Shown in pieces: positions 1 to 8,721 of a stretch of DNA of 64,000 bases. The notes beneath the pieces are model-generated. The model was not told the origin of the DNA and did no database searches. It was given only the letters and a program-made list of their open reading frames with translations. The stretch is from positions 124,001 to 188,000 of the forward strand of contig CBESWG010000001.1 of assembly GCA_965533275.1 (NCBI GenBank), read 5' to 3'. Position 1 is the first letter of the stretch. Each line of letters begins with the position of its first letter. The position numbers and the translations under genes were made by a program. The DNA is from JAUXEH01 sp965533275. Lineage in GTDB: Bacteria > Acidobacteriota > Aminicenantia > Aminicenantales > Aminicenantaceae.

Positions 1-2
1 CG

Positions 3-2057
3 GTCCTGCAACTGCTCGATGAATTGGAGATTCCCGTCGACTGCATTGTCGGCACCAGCATCGGAGGGATCGTGGGTGCGTTGTATGCCATGGGCCATAC
101 CGGCGATGAGATCGAGGAGATTACAGAGGCGCTGGATTGGGACGGGCTGTTCCGCGACATGCCGCCACGAGCCCGCAGACCCTTCTTCACTAAAAATCAG
201 GACGGGAAATATCAATTGGACCTCGTCTGGGACGACTGGCTCCCTTCCCCTCCTCAGGGACTCATCTTCGGCCAGAATATCTTCCAGATGCTGTCATCCC
301 TAACGTTTCCATATGCAGCGGTCCGTGACTTCGACAGCCTGCCGATTCCTTTCCGCTGTGTGGCCGTGGATCTCGTGACGGGCTCTCAGGTCATCCTTGA
401 GAACGGATCCCTTCCCTTGGCCCTGCGCGCAACCATGGCCATCCCGACCGTGTTCAGCCCTGTGGTATGGGGAGAACGCATCCTGATTGATGGTGGGATC
501 CTCAACAGCCTCCCAGTCAATGCGGCCAGGGAAATGGGGGCTGATATCGTCATCGCCGTTGACCTGGCCTCGCCCTTGAGCGGCCCCGAGGAACTGGACT
601 CTGCAAACCGTGTCCTTGCTCAGAGTATCCGCCTTGTCGAGCACGAACACCGCCGCGCCAATGCAGATGCTGCGGATATATTGATCCGGCCCGACATGAC
701 CGGGATGGGAGCCATGGACTTTTTTTCCGCGCGCAAACGGGAAGAGATCAGAAACAGGGGAGAGGACGCAGCCCTGGATGCCAGGCCTGCCCTGCTGCGG
801 ATCAAGCAGCAACATGATCTGTCCTCCTCGGATCGATCTCCTGGGAAGGCTAAAAACGAGGTCCTTAAGGTCGCTGTGATAAATGTTGAGGGCCACGAAA
901 AACTATCCAAGGAATTCATTTTGTCCCAGCTCGAGATCCCTCGGGGCGCACAAGTCGGTGTGGATGATATAAACCGGAAGGTCCAGGACCTCTACAGCCT
1001 GGGGTATTTCGAACACATCTACTATGAGATCAAACCACTCGTCAAGACGGAGATCGAACTCGTATTGAATGTCAAGGAGCTCCCCAGCGGGAGTCTACGC
1101 CTCGGTCTCCGCTATGATGGCCTGCATAGGCTGGTGGGGATCGCCGGCGTGAATTTCGCAAACATGCTTGTTTCAGGATTGCGCTTCGAGAACGAACTCC
1201 AGGTTTTCGGCTTGACACGATTTCGTTCCCGCCTGTTCTACCCCTCACGTACATTGAACCTCCCGGTTTATCCTCTGTTGGAGGCTCGGTATCGCAACAT
1301 CCCCACTCGCGTCTTCAATGGAGAAGGCGACCGCGTTGCCTCATATGATGATCAGGCCTGGAGCCTGGACCTGGGTTTCGGACTGCTGCCAGCCAGGTGG
1401 ATAAACCTTGAGGTTGTCTTCCGCATGGAGGCGATAAGCCTCAGGCTGACCTCCTCTCCCCCCGACTCGGAGATCCTACCCGGCCTTAAGGATCGACTGA
1501 ATCAAATTGCGGCCAGATTCACACTCGACACTCTGGATGATGTGCTGCTCCCCGATCAAGGTGTGAAACTCGATGTGTCTTATGAGGGGAGCTTCAAGGA
1601 ACTGTCCTCAGACTTGGACTACGATCGATTGGGATTCTCGCTTGACGGCTATCTCGATCTGGGAGAAAAACACACGGGCCGTCTCTTCCTGTTTTTAGGG
1701 AGGACCTGGGGTGAGATCCCATTTTACAAATACTTCAACCTGGGACGTCCACAGTACTTCGTCGGCATGCGCTATGACCAGATGTTCGGCAGCCGGATGG
1801 AGGTCCTCAGAGCGGAATACAGGTTCCAATACAATGGTTTCCTCAATCTCAGCCTGATGGGGAACGTTGCTTTCGATTTTGCCCAGAAAGCCAGGCCCGA
1901 GATCGGCAGCCCGGTGCTGTGGGGTTTGGGTGCTGCAGTGGTGATCGATTCTCCCCTCGGGACCATAGAACTGATCTATAGCCTGGGCAGCCGGAGCCTT
2001 TCTGAGCCGGAGATGGTTCAGGGAGTGGCCTATGTGACCTTGGGGACACGGTTCTAG
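3..2057 (+). CDS. patatin-like phospholipase with POTRA and BamA-type barrel (5' partial)
   Basis: This gene is open to the left edge of the window, and the reading frame continues upstream of any start, so the N-terminus is missing. The visible part begins inside a patatin domain. The nucleophile elbow GTSIGG appears at once, and the DGG motif of the Ser-Asp dyad lies about 150 residues later in LIDGGILNSLPVN. After about residue 285 the sequence changes to a POTRA-like stretch (VEGHEKLSKEFILSQL) and then a long beta-rich C-terminal region ending in F, as expected for an Omp85/BamA-type outer-membrane barrel. Patatin-POTRA-barrel proteins (PlpD type) are outer-membrane phospholipases related to type V secretion. 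The architecture is clear; the substrate is not. It converges on yraN, 8 bp away. Confidence 0.9.
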   Translation, partial: VLQLLDELEIPVDCIVGTSIGGIVGALYAMGHTGDEIEEITEALDWDGLFRDMPPRARRPFFTKNQDGKYQLDLVWDDWLPSPPQGLIFGQNIFQMLSSLTFPYAAVRDFDSLPIPFRCVAVDLVTGSQVILENGSLPLALRATMAIPTVFSPVVWGERILIDGGILNSLPVNAAREMGADIVIAVDLASPLSGPEELDSANRVLAQSIRLVEHEHRRANADAADILIRPDMTGMGAMDFFSARKREEIRNRGEDAALDARPALLRIKQQHDLSSSDRSPGKAKNEVLKVAVINVEGHEKLSKEFILSQLEIPRGAQVGVDDINRKVQDLYSLGYFEHIYYEIKPLVKTEIELVLNVKELPSGSLRLGLRYDGLHRLVGIAGVNFANMLVSGLRFENELQVFGLTRFRSRLFYPSRTLNLPVYPLLEARYRNIPTRVFNGEGDRVASYDDQAWSLDLGFGLLPARWINLEVVFRMEAISLRLTSSPPDSEILPGLKDRLNQIAARFTLDTLDDVLLPDQGVKLDVSYEGSFKELSSDLDYDRLGFSLDGYLDLGEKHTGRLFLFLGRTWGEIPFYKYFNLGRPQYFVGMRYDQMFGSRMEVLRAEYRFQYNGFLNLSLMGNVAFDFAQKARPEIGSPVLWGLGAAVVIDSPLGTIELIYSLGSRSLSEPEMVQGVAYVTLGTRF

Positions 2058-2065
2058 AGTCCTCA

Positions 2066-2443
2066 TCAATCGAAGGCATCGCGATAGTGCCGGATATGCG
2101 CTCCTCCGGATCCGGGATCGACCAGGATAGCCAGCACATCAAAACGGCATTTCTCGTCTTCGAGGTTTCGATGGAAGAGGTATGCTTCGGCTATACGCCG
2201 GATCTGACGCTGTTTCGCTGGAGTGACCGCATCCTCCGGAGAACAGAAGGCCCAATCCGCTCGGGTTTTAACTTCAATAAAAACAAGCACATCCTGTTCA
2301 TAGGCGATGATGTCGATCTCTCCGCGCCCGAACCGATATCCCTGCTCGATAAGCCGAAAATTCCGGCGCTGTAGATATTGACGAGCAATGCGCTCACCCA
2401 GGATCCCCAGGTCATGGGGAGAGGACCGAGAATCGTCTGACAT
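2066..2443 (-). CDS. yraN: YraN/UPF0102 family endonuclease-like protein
   Basis: The 125-residue product has the usual length and order of the UPF0102 family. LGERIARQYLQRRNF is followed by the nuclease-like core GRGEIDIIAYEQDVLVFIEVKTR, with the Asp and the E-x-K expected of a PD-(D/E)xK fold, and then a short helical tail. The function in most bacteria is not settled; a nuclease role is inferred from the fold. The start is ATG with a GGAGGAATGAGG ribosome site. It lies 47 bp downstream of cysS on the same strand and is probably co-transcribed with it. Confidence 0.88.
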   Translation of the reverse strand: MSDDSRSSPHDLGILGERIARQYLQRRNFRLIEQGYRFGRGEIDIIAYEQDVLVFIEVKTRADWAFCSPEDAVTPAKQRQIRRIAEAYLFHRNLEDEKCRFDVLAILVDPGSGGAHIRHYRDAFD

Positions 2444-2490
2444 GCATTTTCCTCATTCCTCCGGGCGGAAGAGAGGGGGAACTGAAAAAC

Positions 2491-3915
2491 TCAACCAGCG
2501 TTTTTACCGGGAGGCGAAGCCGGCGCCCTTTTCCAGCGGACGCCCTCCTTGGTATCTTCCAGAACGATCCCCAAGGAAAGGAGTTCACCGCGGAGAAGGT
2601 CGGCCAGGGCAAAATCCTTGGAGACCCGAGCCTGCTCGCGCTGGTCGATCTTCTGCTGAAGACCGGCCGGTAAGTCCTTCGCGCGCTCATCCGTCAGGAG
2701 CCCCAACACACCATCCCAGGAAAGGATGGCTGACATCAAGTGATCGGATCCTTGCTTCGTGACCTCATCGCGAGACAACAGGATGTTGGCCTTCTTGATC
2801 ATCCCGAACAAGGACGATAAAGCCGTGGAAATGTTGAGATCATCGCTCAGTCCGGAAACGAATCCAGCTTCGGCTTCCTGGACCAAGGCCTCCACATCCC
2901 CGATGTGTCCCTCAGGAAAGGATCGTGTTTCCAGTTCATAGAGAAAATCTCGGATCCTCTGCAGGGAAGTTTCAGCTTGGTGCAGGGCGTCGGAGGTGAA
3001 GTTGAGCATTTTGCGGTAGTGGGTCGAAAGCAGCAGCATCCGGATGGCCATGGGATCGGCCCCCTGCTGGGTCGTCAGTTCCAGGATGGAGATGGTGTTG
3101 CCCTTGGATTTCGACATCTTCTGGCCGTCCCTCACGAGATGCTGACAGTGAAGCCAGTAATTGACGAATCTCTGGCCTGAATAGGCCTCGGATTGGGCGA
3201 TCTCGTTCTCGTGATGGGGGAAAATATTGTCTACGCCTCCACAGTGGATATCGAATGTTTGTCCGAGATACTTCATGCTCATGACCGAGCATTCGAGGTG
3301 CCATCCCGGACGGCCGGGGCCCAGTTTCGTATCCCAGTAGAATTCGCCCTCTTTCTGTCTCTTCCAGAGGGCGAAATCGTGTACGCTTTCCTTCTCGTAT
3401 TCGTCGGAGTCGATGCGCACTCCGGCCTTCCGTGATTCCATGTCGATCCCGGATAATCGGCCGTAGTTCGGAAAGCGGGAGAGGTCGAAGTAGTAGCTGC
3501 CGTCTTTCAGGTAGGCAAATCCCTTGTCCATCAGAGCCTGGACCATCTCGACCATCTCTGGGATGTGTTCCGTGGCACGGGGATATACGTCGGCAGGCTG
3601 GATATTGAGCCGCTCCAGGTCCTGGAAAAACGCCTCCGTGTATTGATCCGTGTATTCCCTCAAGCTGATCCCCTGTTCGGTTGCGGCCCGGATTATCTTG
3701 TCCTCCACATCCGTGATGTTCATGACGTGTTTCACGTTGTGACCTGTATAGATCAGGAACCTTTTCAGCAGATCTTCGAACATGTAGGCGCGGAAGTTCC
3801 CTATATGCGCATAATCATAGACCGTGGGGCCGCAGGTATAGAGCTTGACCTCTCCCTCTATGAGAGGACGGAAGTCTTCGAGTGTTCCGCTCAGTGTGTT
3901 GAAAAATTGAATCAT
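2491..3915 (-). CDS. cysS: cysteinyl-tRNA synthetase
   Basis: This class I synthetase charges tRNA-Cys with cysteine in the cytosol. It is about 474 residues, a normal length. The HIGH-type motif is seen in CGPTVYDYAHIGNFRAY and the second signature is KMSKSK. The zinc-binding residues are expected around the early Cys, GWHLECSVM and the HHENE stretch. The DALR-like anticodon-binding region follows, and the C-terminus is short. Two in-frame ATGs lie at the 5' end (3924 and 3915). The second is preferred because family members start with a sequence like MIQFFNTLSG and because the promoter's -10 box overlaps the first ATG. On that basis the message is leaderless or nearly so. Confidence 0.96.
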   Translation of the reverse strand: MIQFFNTLSGTLEDFRPLIEGEVKLYTCGPTVYDYAHIGNFRAYMFEDLLKRFLIYTGHNVKHVMNITDVEDKIIRAATEQGISLREYTDQYTEAFFQDLERLNIQPADVYPRATEHIPEMVEMVQALMDKGFAYLKDGSYYFDLSRFPNYGRLSGIDMESRKAGVRIDSDEYEKESVHDFALWKRQKEGEFYWDTKLGPGRPGWHLECSVMSMKYLGQTFDIHCGGVDNIFPHHENEIAQSEAYSGQRFVNYWLHCQHLVRDGQKMSKSKGNTISILELTTQQGADPMAIRMLLLSTHYRKMLNFTSDALHQAETSLQRIRDFLYELETRSFPEGHIGDVEALVQEAEAGFVSGLSDDLNISTALSSLFGMIKKANILLSRDEVTKQGSDHLMSAILSWDGVLGLLTDERAKDLPAGLQQKIDQREQARVSKDFALADLLRGELLSLGIVLEDTKEGVRWKRAPASPPGKNAG

Positions 3916-3922
3916 GTGGTTC

Positions 3923-3951
3923 ATTATCAGCGATATTCCATGTCAGGTCAA
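3923..3951 (-). promoter_or_regulatory. sigma-70-type promoter of cysS
   Basis: Read on the minus strand, TTGACC (3951-3946), a 17-bp spacer and GATAAT (3928-3923) form a near-consensus promoter. Transcription would start about 7 bp beyond the -10 box, at about 3916. That is the second in-frame ATG of cysS, with no room for a ribosome site. Confidence 0.65.
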
Positions 3952-3976
3952 CCAGGCGTGACCATGGAGGATAACC

Positions 3977-4005
3977 TTCCAATTTGGTACTGAATGTGCC
4001 ATAAT
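3977..4005 (+). promoter_or_regulatory. extended -10 promoter for the saccharopine pathway genes
   Basis: CATAAT at 4000-4005 is preceded by TGC, giving an extended -10. The -35 position 17 bp upstream (TTCCAA, 3977-3982) is a weak match. It lies 32 bp before the ATG at 4038 and back to back with the cysS promoter. Confidence 0.5.
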
Positions 4006-4037
4006 CTTTCCCTTTATTGCTACAAGGAATATGAGCC

Positions 4038-5354
4038 ATGGCGCCTCACGGTATCGGAATTCGCAGAGAAGATAAAAATCCCTGGGAGCGGCGGGCGCCG
4101 CTGGTCCCCACACATGTTCGTGAGCTCATCAGACAGCAAAACCTCTCCGTCTATGTCCAGCCATCGGAGATTCGCGTGTTTTCCGACCGGGAATATGCCT
4201 TGGAAGGCACCGGTCTCTCAGAAGATCTTTCGGAATGCAAGGTCATTCTGGCGATCAAGGAGGTCCCTATCTCGCGGATAACACGCGGGAAGGTCTATGC
4301 CTTTTTTTCGCACACCATAAAGGGTCAGGAATACAACCGTCCCATGCTCAAAAAACTCAAGGAGGAGGGCTGCACCCTGATCGACTACGAGCGGATTCGT
4401 GATAATGCCGGGTGCCGGCTTCTATTCTTCGGGATACAGGCGGGCCAGGCCGGCATGGTCGAAACCCTCGCGGCTTTAGGGCAGAGGCTTGCCCGCCAGG
4501 GCATCGATTCCCCCTTTACCGAGATCGAACAGCCCTATCGCTACGGCAGCCTGGTTGAGATCAGGGAAGTTATCGGTAAGGTGGGCCGGCGCATCCACGA
4601 ACAGGGGCTGGATCCCCGGAACGTGCCGTTCGTGTGCGGATTCCTGGGCTACGGCAACACATCACAGGGAGCTCAGGACATGTTCGACCTGCTTCCGATG
4701 GAGGAAATTCCAGCACCTGACCTCCCTCTCTTTTATAAGAAGGGAGATTTTTCTGCGCACCGAGTCTACAAGGTCGTGTTCAAGGAAGAACACATGGTGC
4801 AGGCGATAGATCCGGAAAAGGATTTTGAGCTGCAGGACTACTATGACAATCCTCAGTACTACAGATCGATCTTTTCAGAGAACCTCCCTTACCTGAATGT
4901 TCTCGTCAACTGCATATACTGGGAGGACCGATACCCCCGCTTCGTGACCAGCGCTGCTGTCAGAGAACTCTTTGAGAACGGAGGAGCCCCCGCCCTCCAG
5001 GTTATCGGAGACATCTCCTGTGATATTGGGGGTGCAATCGAGTTTACGCGTAAGGTCACGACACCGGAAACCCCGGTATTCGTATACGATCCGATCGAGG
5101 ACGAGGTCCGGGATGGATTTGAAGGAAGGGGAGTGGCGGTCATGTCCATAGACAACCTTCCTGCAGAGATCCCGAGGGAATCTTCGCTCAGTTTTTCTGC
5201 TGCCCTGAAACGCTTCGTCCCGGCTCTGGCGCATGCAGATTATGATGCCGAGTTGTCGGGCTGTGGGCTGCCGCCTGAGATCCTTCAGGCCGTCATCCTA
5301 TTCCGAGGTGAATTCACGCCCGCGTATGAATACATGCGGGAGTTCATTTCCTGA
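4038..5354 (+). CDS. lysine-ketoglutarate reductase-like (AlaDh/PNT N-domain) protein
   Basis: The 438-residue product matches the reductase half of the eukaryotic bifunctional LKR/SDH enzyme. It begins with the alanine dehydrogenase/transhydrogenase N-terminal signature (GIRREDKNPWERRAPLVPTH). A conserved central part follows, and the GAIEFTRKVTTPETPVFVYD stretch is typical of LKR. The expected reaction is lysine plus 2-oxoglutarate to saccharopine, using NAD(P)H. The next gene, 26 bp downstream, encodes saccharopine dehydrogenase, so the two halves of the animal/plant fusion are separate genes in one operon. The ATG at 4038 follows an AAGGA site. The direction in vivo (lysine degradation or synthesis) cannot be read from the sequence; degradation is more likely given the LKR type. 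Confidence 0.85.
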   Translation: MAPHGIGIRREDKNPWERRAPLVPTHVRELIRQQNLSVYVQPSEIRVFSDREYALEGTGLSEDLSECKVILAIKEVPISRITRGKVYAFFSHTIKGQEYNRPMLKKLKEEGCTLIDYERIRDNAGCRLLFFGIQAGQAGMVETLAALGQRLARQGIDSPFTEIEQPYRYGSLVEIREVIGKVGRRIHEQGLDPRNVPFVCGFLGYGNTSQGAQDMFDLLPMEEIPAPDLPLFYKKGDFSAHRVYKVVFKEEHMVQAIDPEKDFELQDYYDNPQYYRSIFSENLPYLNVLVNCIYWEDRYPRFVTSAAVRELFENGGAPALQVIGDISCDIGGAIEFTRKVTTPETPVFVYDPIEDEVRDGFEGRGVAVMSIDNLPAEIPRESSLSFSAALKRFVPALAHADYDAELSGCGLPPEILQAVILFRGEFTPAYEYMREFIS

Positions 5355-5380
5355 GCTTCCGAAAACGAGGAGCAACCTCA

Positions 5381-6703
5381 ATGGAAAAGAATGTCCTGGT
5401 TCTAGGTGCCGGGATGGTCGCTCCCCCTCTTGTACGCTTCCTCCTGGCGCTGCCCGATACACGGGTCACTGTCACGGATGTCGAGAGGGACAAGGCCGAG
5501 TCTCTTGTAGCCGGATCTTCTCGAGGAACCGGGCTGGTCCTGAATTTCGAGAATACCGAGCGCGTCAAAAGGGAGATCGAGGGCGCGGAGTTGGTCATCA
5601 GCCTGCTTCCCTTCCCATTTCATCCTGGAGTCGCGGGAATCTGCGTGGAAACCCGCACCGATCTGATCACGGCATCCTATTCTTCTCCAGCGATGCAGAA
5701 ATTGAAGCCGGAGATAGAGCGTGCCGGGATCCTGGTTCTGAACGAGGTCGGCCTCGATCCGGGGATCGATCACATGGAGGCCATGCGGATCATTCATCAG
5801 GTGGAAGCAGGAGGCGGGCGAATCCGATCCTTTGTCTCTTTCTGTGGAGGCCTCCCTGCGCCTGAAGCCAATACCAATCCGCTCGGATACAAGTTTTCGT
5901 GGAGTCCCCAGGCTGTCCTGGCCGCCAGCACAAGCCCGGCCAGGTATTTGGAGAAGGGCGAAGAGGTCCCGGTGTCAGCGGGTGACCTGTTCAAGGATCC
6001 ACGCACGTTTCATCTTCCGGGTATCGGGGAACTCGAGGGATACCCTAACCGGGATTCACTTCCCTATGTCTCCCTCTACGGCATCTCTTCAACAAGAACG
6101 CTTCTCCGTGGGACGTTCCGCTATCCTGGCTGGTGCGCCTTCATGCGGTCCCTGGGGATATTGGGTATGCTCGACAACCAAATCCCGATCCCGGTGGGGG
6201 AGACGTACGCGGGGCTGCTGAAGCGGATGTCGGATTCGCACTCAACCACGGATGCCCTGGATTCTCTTCGACAAGAACTTGACCCCTCGCATTTTGTGCA
6301 TGCGGTTGAGGGGATGCGCTGGCTGGGCCTTCTGGACGAGGATCCCATCCCCCCCAGACCAGAGACAGCCCTGCAGGCGCTCGGTGCCCGAATGGAGGCC
6401 CGGCTAAAGTTTGGAGAGGGAGAGCGGGATATGATCGTGCTTCAGCATCGTTTCGAATTGGAGTATCCGAGTGGGCGGGACCAGGTAACCTCAACACTGG
6501 TAGATTACGGAATCCCTGGCGGGGACTCCGCCATGGCCCGGACAGTGGGGCTGCCGGTGGCTGTAGCAGCGAAGATGATACTGCAGAATAAAATACAGCT
6601 TAAAGGCCTTCACATTCCGGTCCGGACAGAGATCTATCGTCCCATTTTGGATGAACTGAAAACTTATAACATCTCTTTTAAAGAATCCTCCGAAACGCTA
6701 TAA
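5381..6703 (+). CDS. saccharopine dehydrogenase
   Basis: The 440-residue product starts with a Rossmann motif (VLVLGAGMVAPPLVRFL), followed by ISLLPFPFHP and NEVGLDPGIDHM, which are hallmarks of the saccharopine dehydrogenase family. The C-terminal domain covers the substrate-binding region. It should oxidise saccharopine to alpha-aminoadipate semialdehyde and glutamate. Length and motifs match the SDH half of animal LKR/SDH (AASS). It is preceded by a GAGGAG ribosome site and sits in an operon with the LKR-like gene. A semialdehyde dehydrogenase that would complete the pathway is not in the window. Confidence 0.9.
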   Translation: MEKNVLVLGAGMVAPPLVRFLLALPDTRVTVTDVERDKAESLVAGSSRGTGLVLNFENTERVKREIEGAELVISLLPFPFHPGVAGICVETRTDLITASYSSPAMQKLKPEIERAGILVLNEVGLDPGIDHMEAMRIIHQVEAGGGRIRSFVSFCGGLPAPEANTNPLGYKFSWSPQAVLAASTSPARYLEKGEEVPVSAGDLFKDPRTFHLPGIGELEGYPNRDSLPYVSLYGISSTRTLLRGTFRYPGWCAFMRSLGILGMLDNQIPIPVGETYAGLLKRMSDSHSTTDALDSLRQELDPSHFVHAVEGMRWLGLLDEDPIPPRPETALQALGARMEARLKFGEGERDMIVLQHRFELEYPSGRDQVTSTLVDYGIPGGDSAMARTVGLPVAVAAKMILQNKIQLKGLHIPVRTEIYRPILDELKTYNISFKESSETL

Positions 6704-6728
6704 TAGAGTGGTTCAGAGGAGGGGAATC

Positions 6729-7538
6729 ATGCTCAGAGAACCCTATGTAGCCGGGTATTTCTATCCAAGTCAGAGAGAAACTCTGATCAGAGAACTCTCT
6801 CAAAAGGTCGACAAGACAAGAGCTGAAGGTCCTGCCATCGCCATGATCGCTCCTCATGCAGGCTATCTGTATTCCGGAGAAGTCGCAGGCGCTGTGTATT
6901 CTTCGGCTGTAATACCGGACAGGGTCGTGCTTCTGGGACCAAGCCATCGTCCCTTGGACTCACGCTTCGCCCTCATGAGAAAAGGATCCTGGGGAACACC
7001 ACTGGGTGAAGTGCCAATCGATCCTCACCTGGCAGACAGGATACTGGCTGCCTGCGATCTAGTCAGCGAAGACAGCGATGCCCATCAAGGTGAGCATTCC
7101 CTGGAGGTTCAGCTCCCTTTCCTGCGCTATCTCAATTCGCAGGTCAAGATCGTCCCTATAAGCATCACATATTTTGCTGAGCTGCCGGAGCTCGAAGCGC
7201 TGGGGCATGCCATTGCCTCCGCCATCAGGAACGATGATCAGGGCGATGTGCTGATCGTCGCCTCCACCGACATGAGCCACCAAGTGAAGGAAGAAATGGC
7301 GCGGGAGAAGGACAATCTGGCGATCGAGCAGATCAAGGCAATTGATGCGAAGGGGCTCTACGAGACGGTCAGACGCGAGCAGATCAGCATGTGCGGATTC
7401 CAGGCTACGACGGCTGCCCTGTTTGCTGCCAAGGATCTGGGTGCGACAAAGGCCGAGGTCATATCCTACAAGACTTCCGGGGACGTGACCGGAGATTTGG
7501 AATCCGTAGTGGGCTACGCCGGCATACGTGTCGGATAA
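6729..7538 (+). CDS. Memo-family protein (AmmeMemoRadiSam system protein B)
   Basis: This 269-residue protein belongs to the MEMO1 family, related in fold to extradiol dioxygenases. Visible signatures are REPYVAGYFYPS at the start, MIAPHAGYLYSGEVAG, LLGPSHR, HQGEHSLEVQLPFL and STDMSH. The His and Cys residues of these motifs line the metal-binding site in homologues. In bacteria it usually appears with AMMECR1 and a radical SAM enzyme; neither partner is seen here. An upstream GTG at 6708 is also possible, but the ATG at 6729 is better placed after the AGAGGAGGGG ribosome site. Its substrate is unknown. It may be in the same transcript as the saccharopine genes, 25 bp upstream. Confidence 0.88.
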   Translation: MLREPYVAGYFYPSQRETLIRELSQKVDKTRAEGPAIAMIAPHAGYLYSGEVAGAVYSSAVIPDRVVLLGPSHRPLDSRFALMRKGSWGTPLGEVPIDPHLADRILAACDLVSEDSDAHQGEHSLEVQLPFLRYLNSQVKIVPISITYFAELPELEALGHAIASAIRNDDQGDVLIVASTDMSHQVKEEMAREKDNLAIEQIKAIDAKGLYETVRREQISMCGFQATTAALFAAKDLGATKAEVISYKTSGDVTGDLESVVGYAGIRVG

Positions 7539-7625
7539 AAATCGCAGCGGCCTCCTCCCGATATCCGATCCCTCATTTGCCCGTTTTCCCGGGGGAAATA
7601 CGACTAAAACCAGTCCCGGGACAAG

Positions 7626-7654
7626 TTGAATGTTTAAGGATTTAGTGCTATAAG
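7626..7654 (+). promoter_or_regulatory. promoter of the hrcA-grpE-dnaK-dnaJ operon
   Basis: TTGAAT (7626-7631), a 17-bp spacer and TATAAG (7649-7654) form a good sigma-70 promoter, strengthened by an extended TGC before the -10. No CIRCE element (TTAGCACTC-N9-GAGTGCTAA) is visible between 7539 and 7673. Confidence 0.7.
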
Positions 7655-7672
7655 ACACATGGAGTTATACAG

Positions 7673-8713
7673 GTGAAAAAAGCCGTCCTGCGTGACAAAG
7701 ACAAACACATCCTCTATGTGATTGTCGAAAACTACCTCAAGGTCGGCAAACCCGTTAGTTCCGGCCTGGTCGTACGCAGAAGCGGGATCGATATCTCCTC
7801 GGCCACGGTCCGCAACATCATGGCGAAGCTGGAAAAGAACCTGTACCTGCGCCAACCCCATACTTCAGCGGGTCGCATACCTACCGATAAGGGGCTCCGA
7901 TTCTATGTCAACTATCTGTTCGAAGAGGCCCTCGTGGGAGAGCGCTCCCTGGATCTCTCCGGTGAGGACCTGGCGTCTGGTTCTGGAGATATCCAATCAC
8001 TGTTGAACAAGACCTCGCGGCTCCTCTCGGAATATTCAGACAACATGGGATTTGTCATCTCGCCTCAGATTTCCCGCCTCGATTTTCGGCATCTCAGGCT
8101 GATCAAGATATCGGAAGAAAAGGTCCTTCTCCTGCTGGTCACGACCTCTGACATGGTACTGAACGAGGTCCTGAAGACGCGCCACTACTTCACACAAACG
8201 GAACTGGACCGTGCTTCGCGCTATCTCAACGAGAATTTTCGCGGAAAAAACCTTGAACTGGTGAGGGATTATCTCCTCAAAGAGATCCCGGAACAACGCC
8301 TGAGGGTGGAAGATACCATGCACAAGCTGACAAAGCTGCTGCATGCCTATTTTTCTCTCGATGAAAGCGAAAGCCAGATATTTTTACAGGGGACATCGAA
8401 GCTTCTGGGCAAGGTCGAGCTGTTTGATATGGACCGGCTCAAATCCCTGTTCCGGAGTTTCGAACAGAAAGCCAAGCTGACAAAGCTGCTGTCCGATTTC
8501 ATCAGCTTGGATCGAGTCAAGGTGGTCATCGGGTCGGAGATGGATATCCCGGATACCGCCGATTGCAGCCTCATCCTCTCGCATTACGGGTATGACCATC
8601 AGGTCCTGGGCACTCTCGGGATCATCGGACCCAAACGTCTTCCATACAAGAGGATCATTCCATTGGTGGACTGCATCGCAAAACAGTTGAGCCACACGAT
8701 TAGCTACAGGTAG
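7673..8713 (+). CDS. hrcA: heat-inducible transcription repressor HrcA
   Basis: The 346-residue protein has the HrcA layout: an N-terminal winged helix (SSATVRNIMAKLEKNLYLRQPHTSAGRIPTDKGLRFYV) and a GAF-like dimerisation part with an inserted region. HSAGRxPT-type residues mark the family. HrcA normally binds CIRCE operators and represses chaperone genes, with GroESL restoring its activity. The start is GTG at 7673, after a weak ribosome site. It is the first gene of the hrcA-grpE-dnaK-dnaJ operon. Because no CIRCE is visible upstream, its operator here is either diverged or elsewhere. Confidence 0.93.
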   Translation: MKKAVLRDKDKHILYVIVENYLKVGKPVSSGLVVRRSGIDISSATVRNIMAKLEKNLYLRQPHTSAGRIPTDKGLRFYVNYLFEEALVGERSLDLSGEDLASGSGDIQSLLNKTSRLLSEYSDNMGFVISPQISRLDFRHLRLIKISEEKVLLLLVTTSDMVLNEVLKTRHYFTQTELDRASRYLNENFRGKNLELVRDYLLKEIPEQRLRVEDTMHKLTKLLHAYFSLDESESQIFLQGTSKLLGKVELFDMDRLKSLFRSFEQKAKLTKLLSDFISLDRVKVVIGSEMDIPDTADCSLILSHYGYDHQVLGTLGIIGPKRLPYKRIIPLVDCIAKQLSHTISYR

Positions 8714-8721
8714 GAGTGTCA

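Noticed and set aside
7539..7672. CIRCE operator for HrcA
   Set aside because: Only a loose TTAGTGCTATAA is present; neither arm pairs with a GAGTGCTAA-like partner at the right distance.
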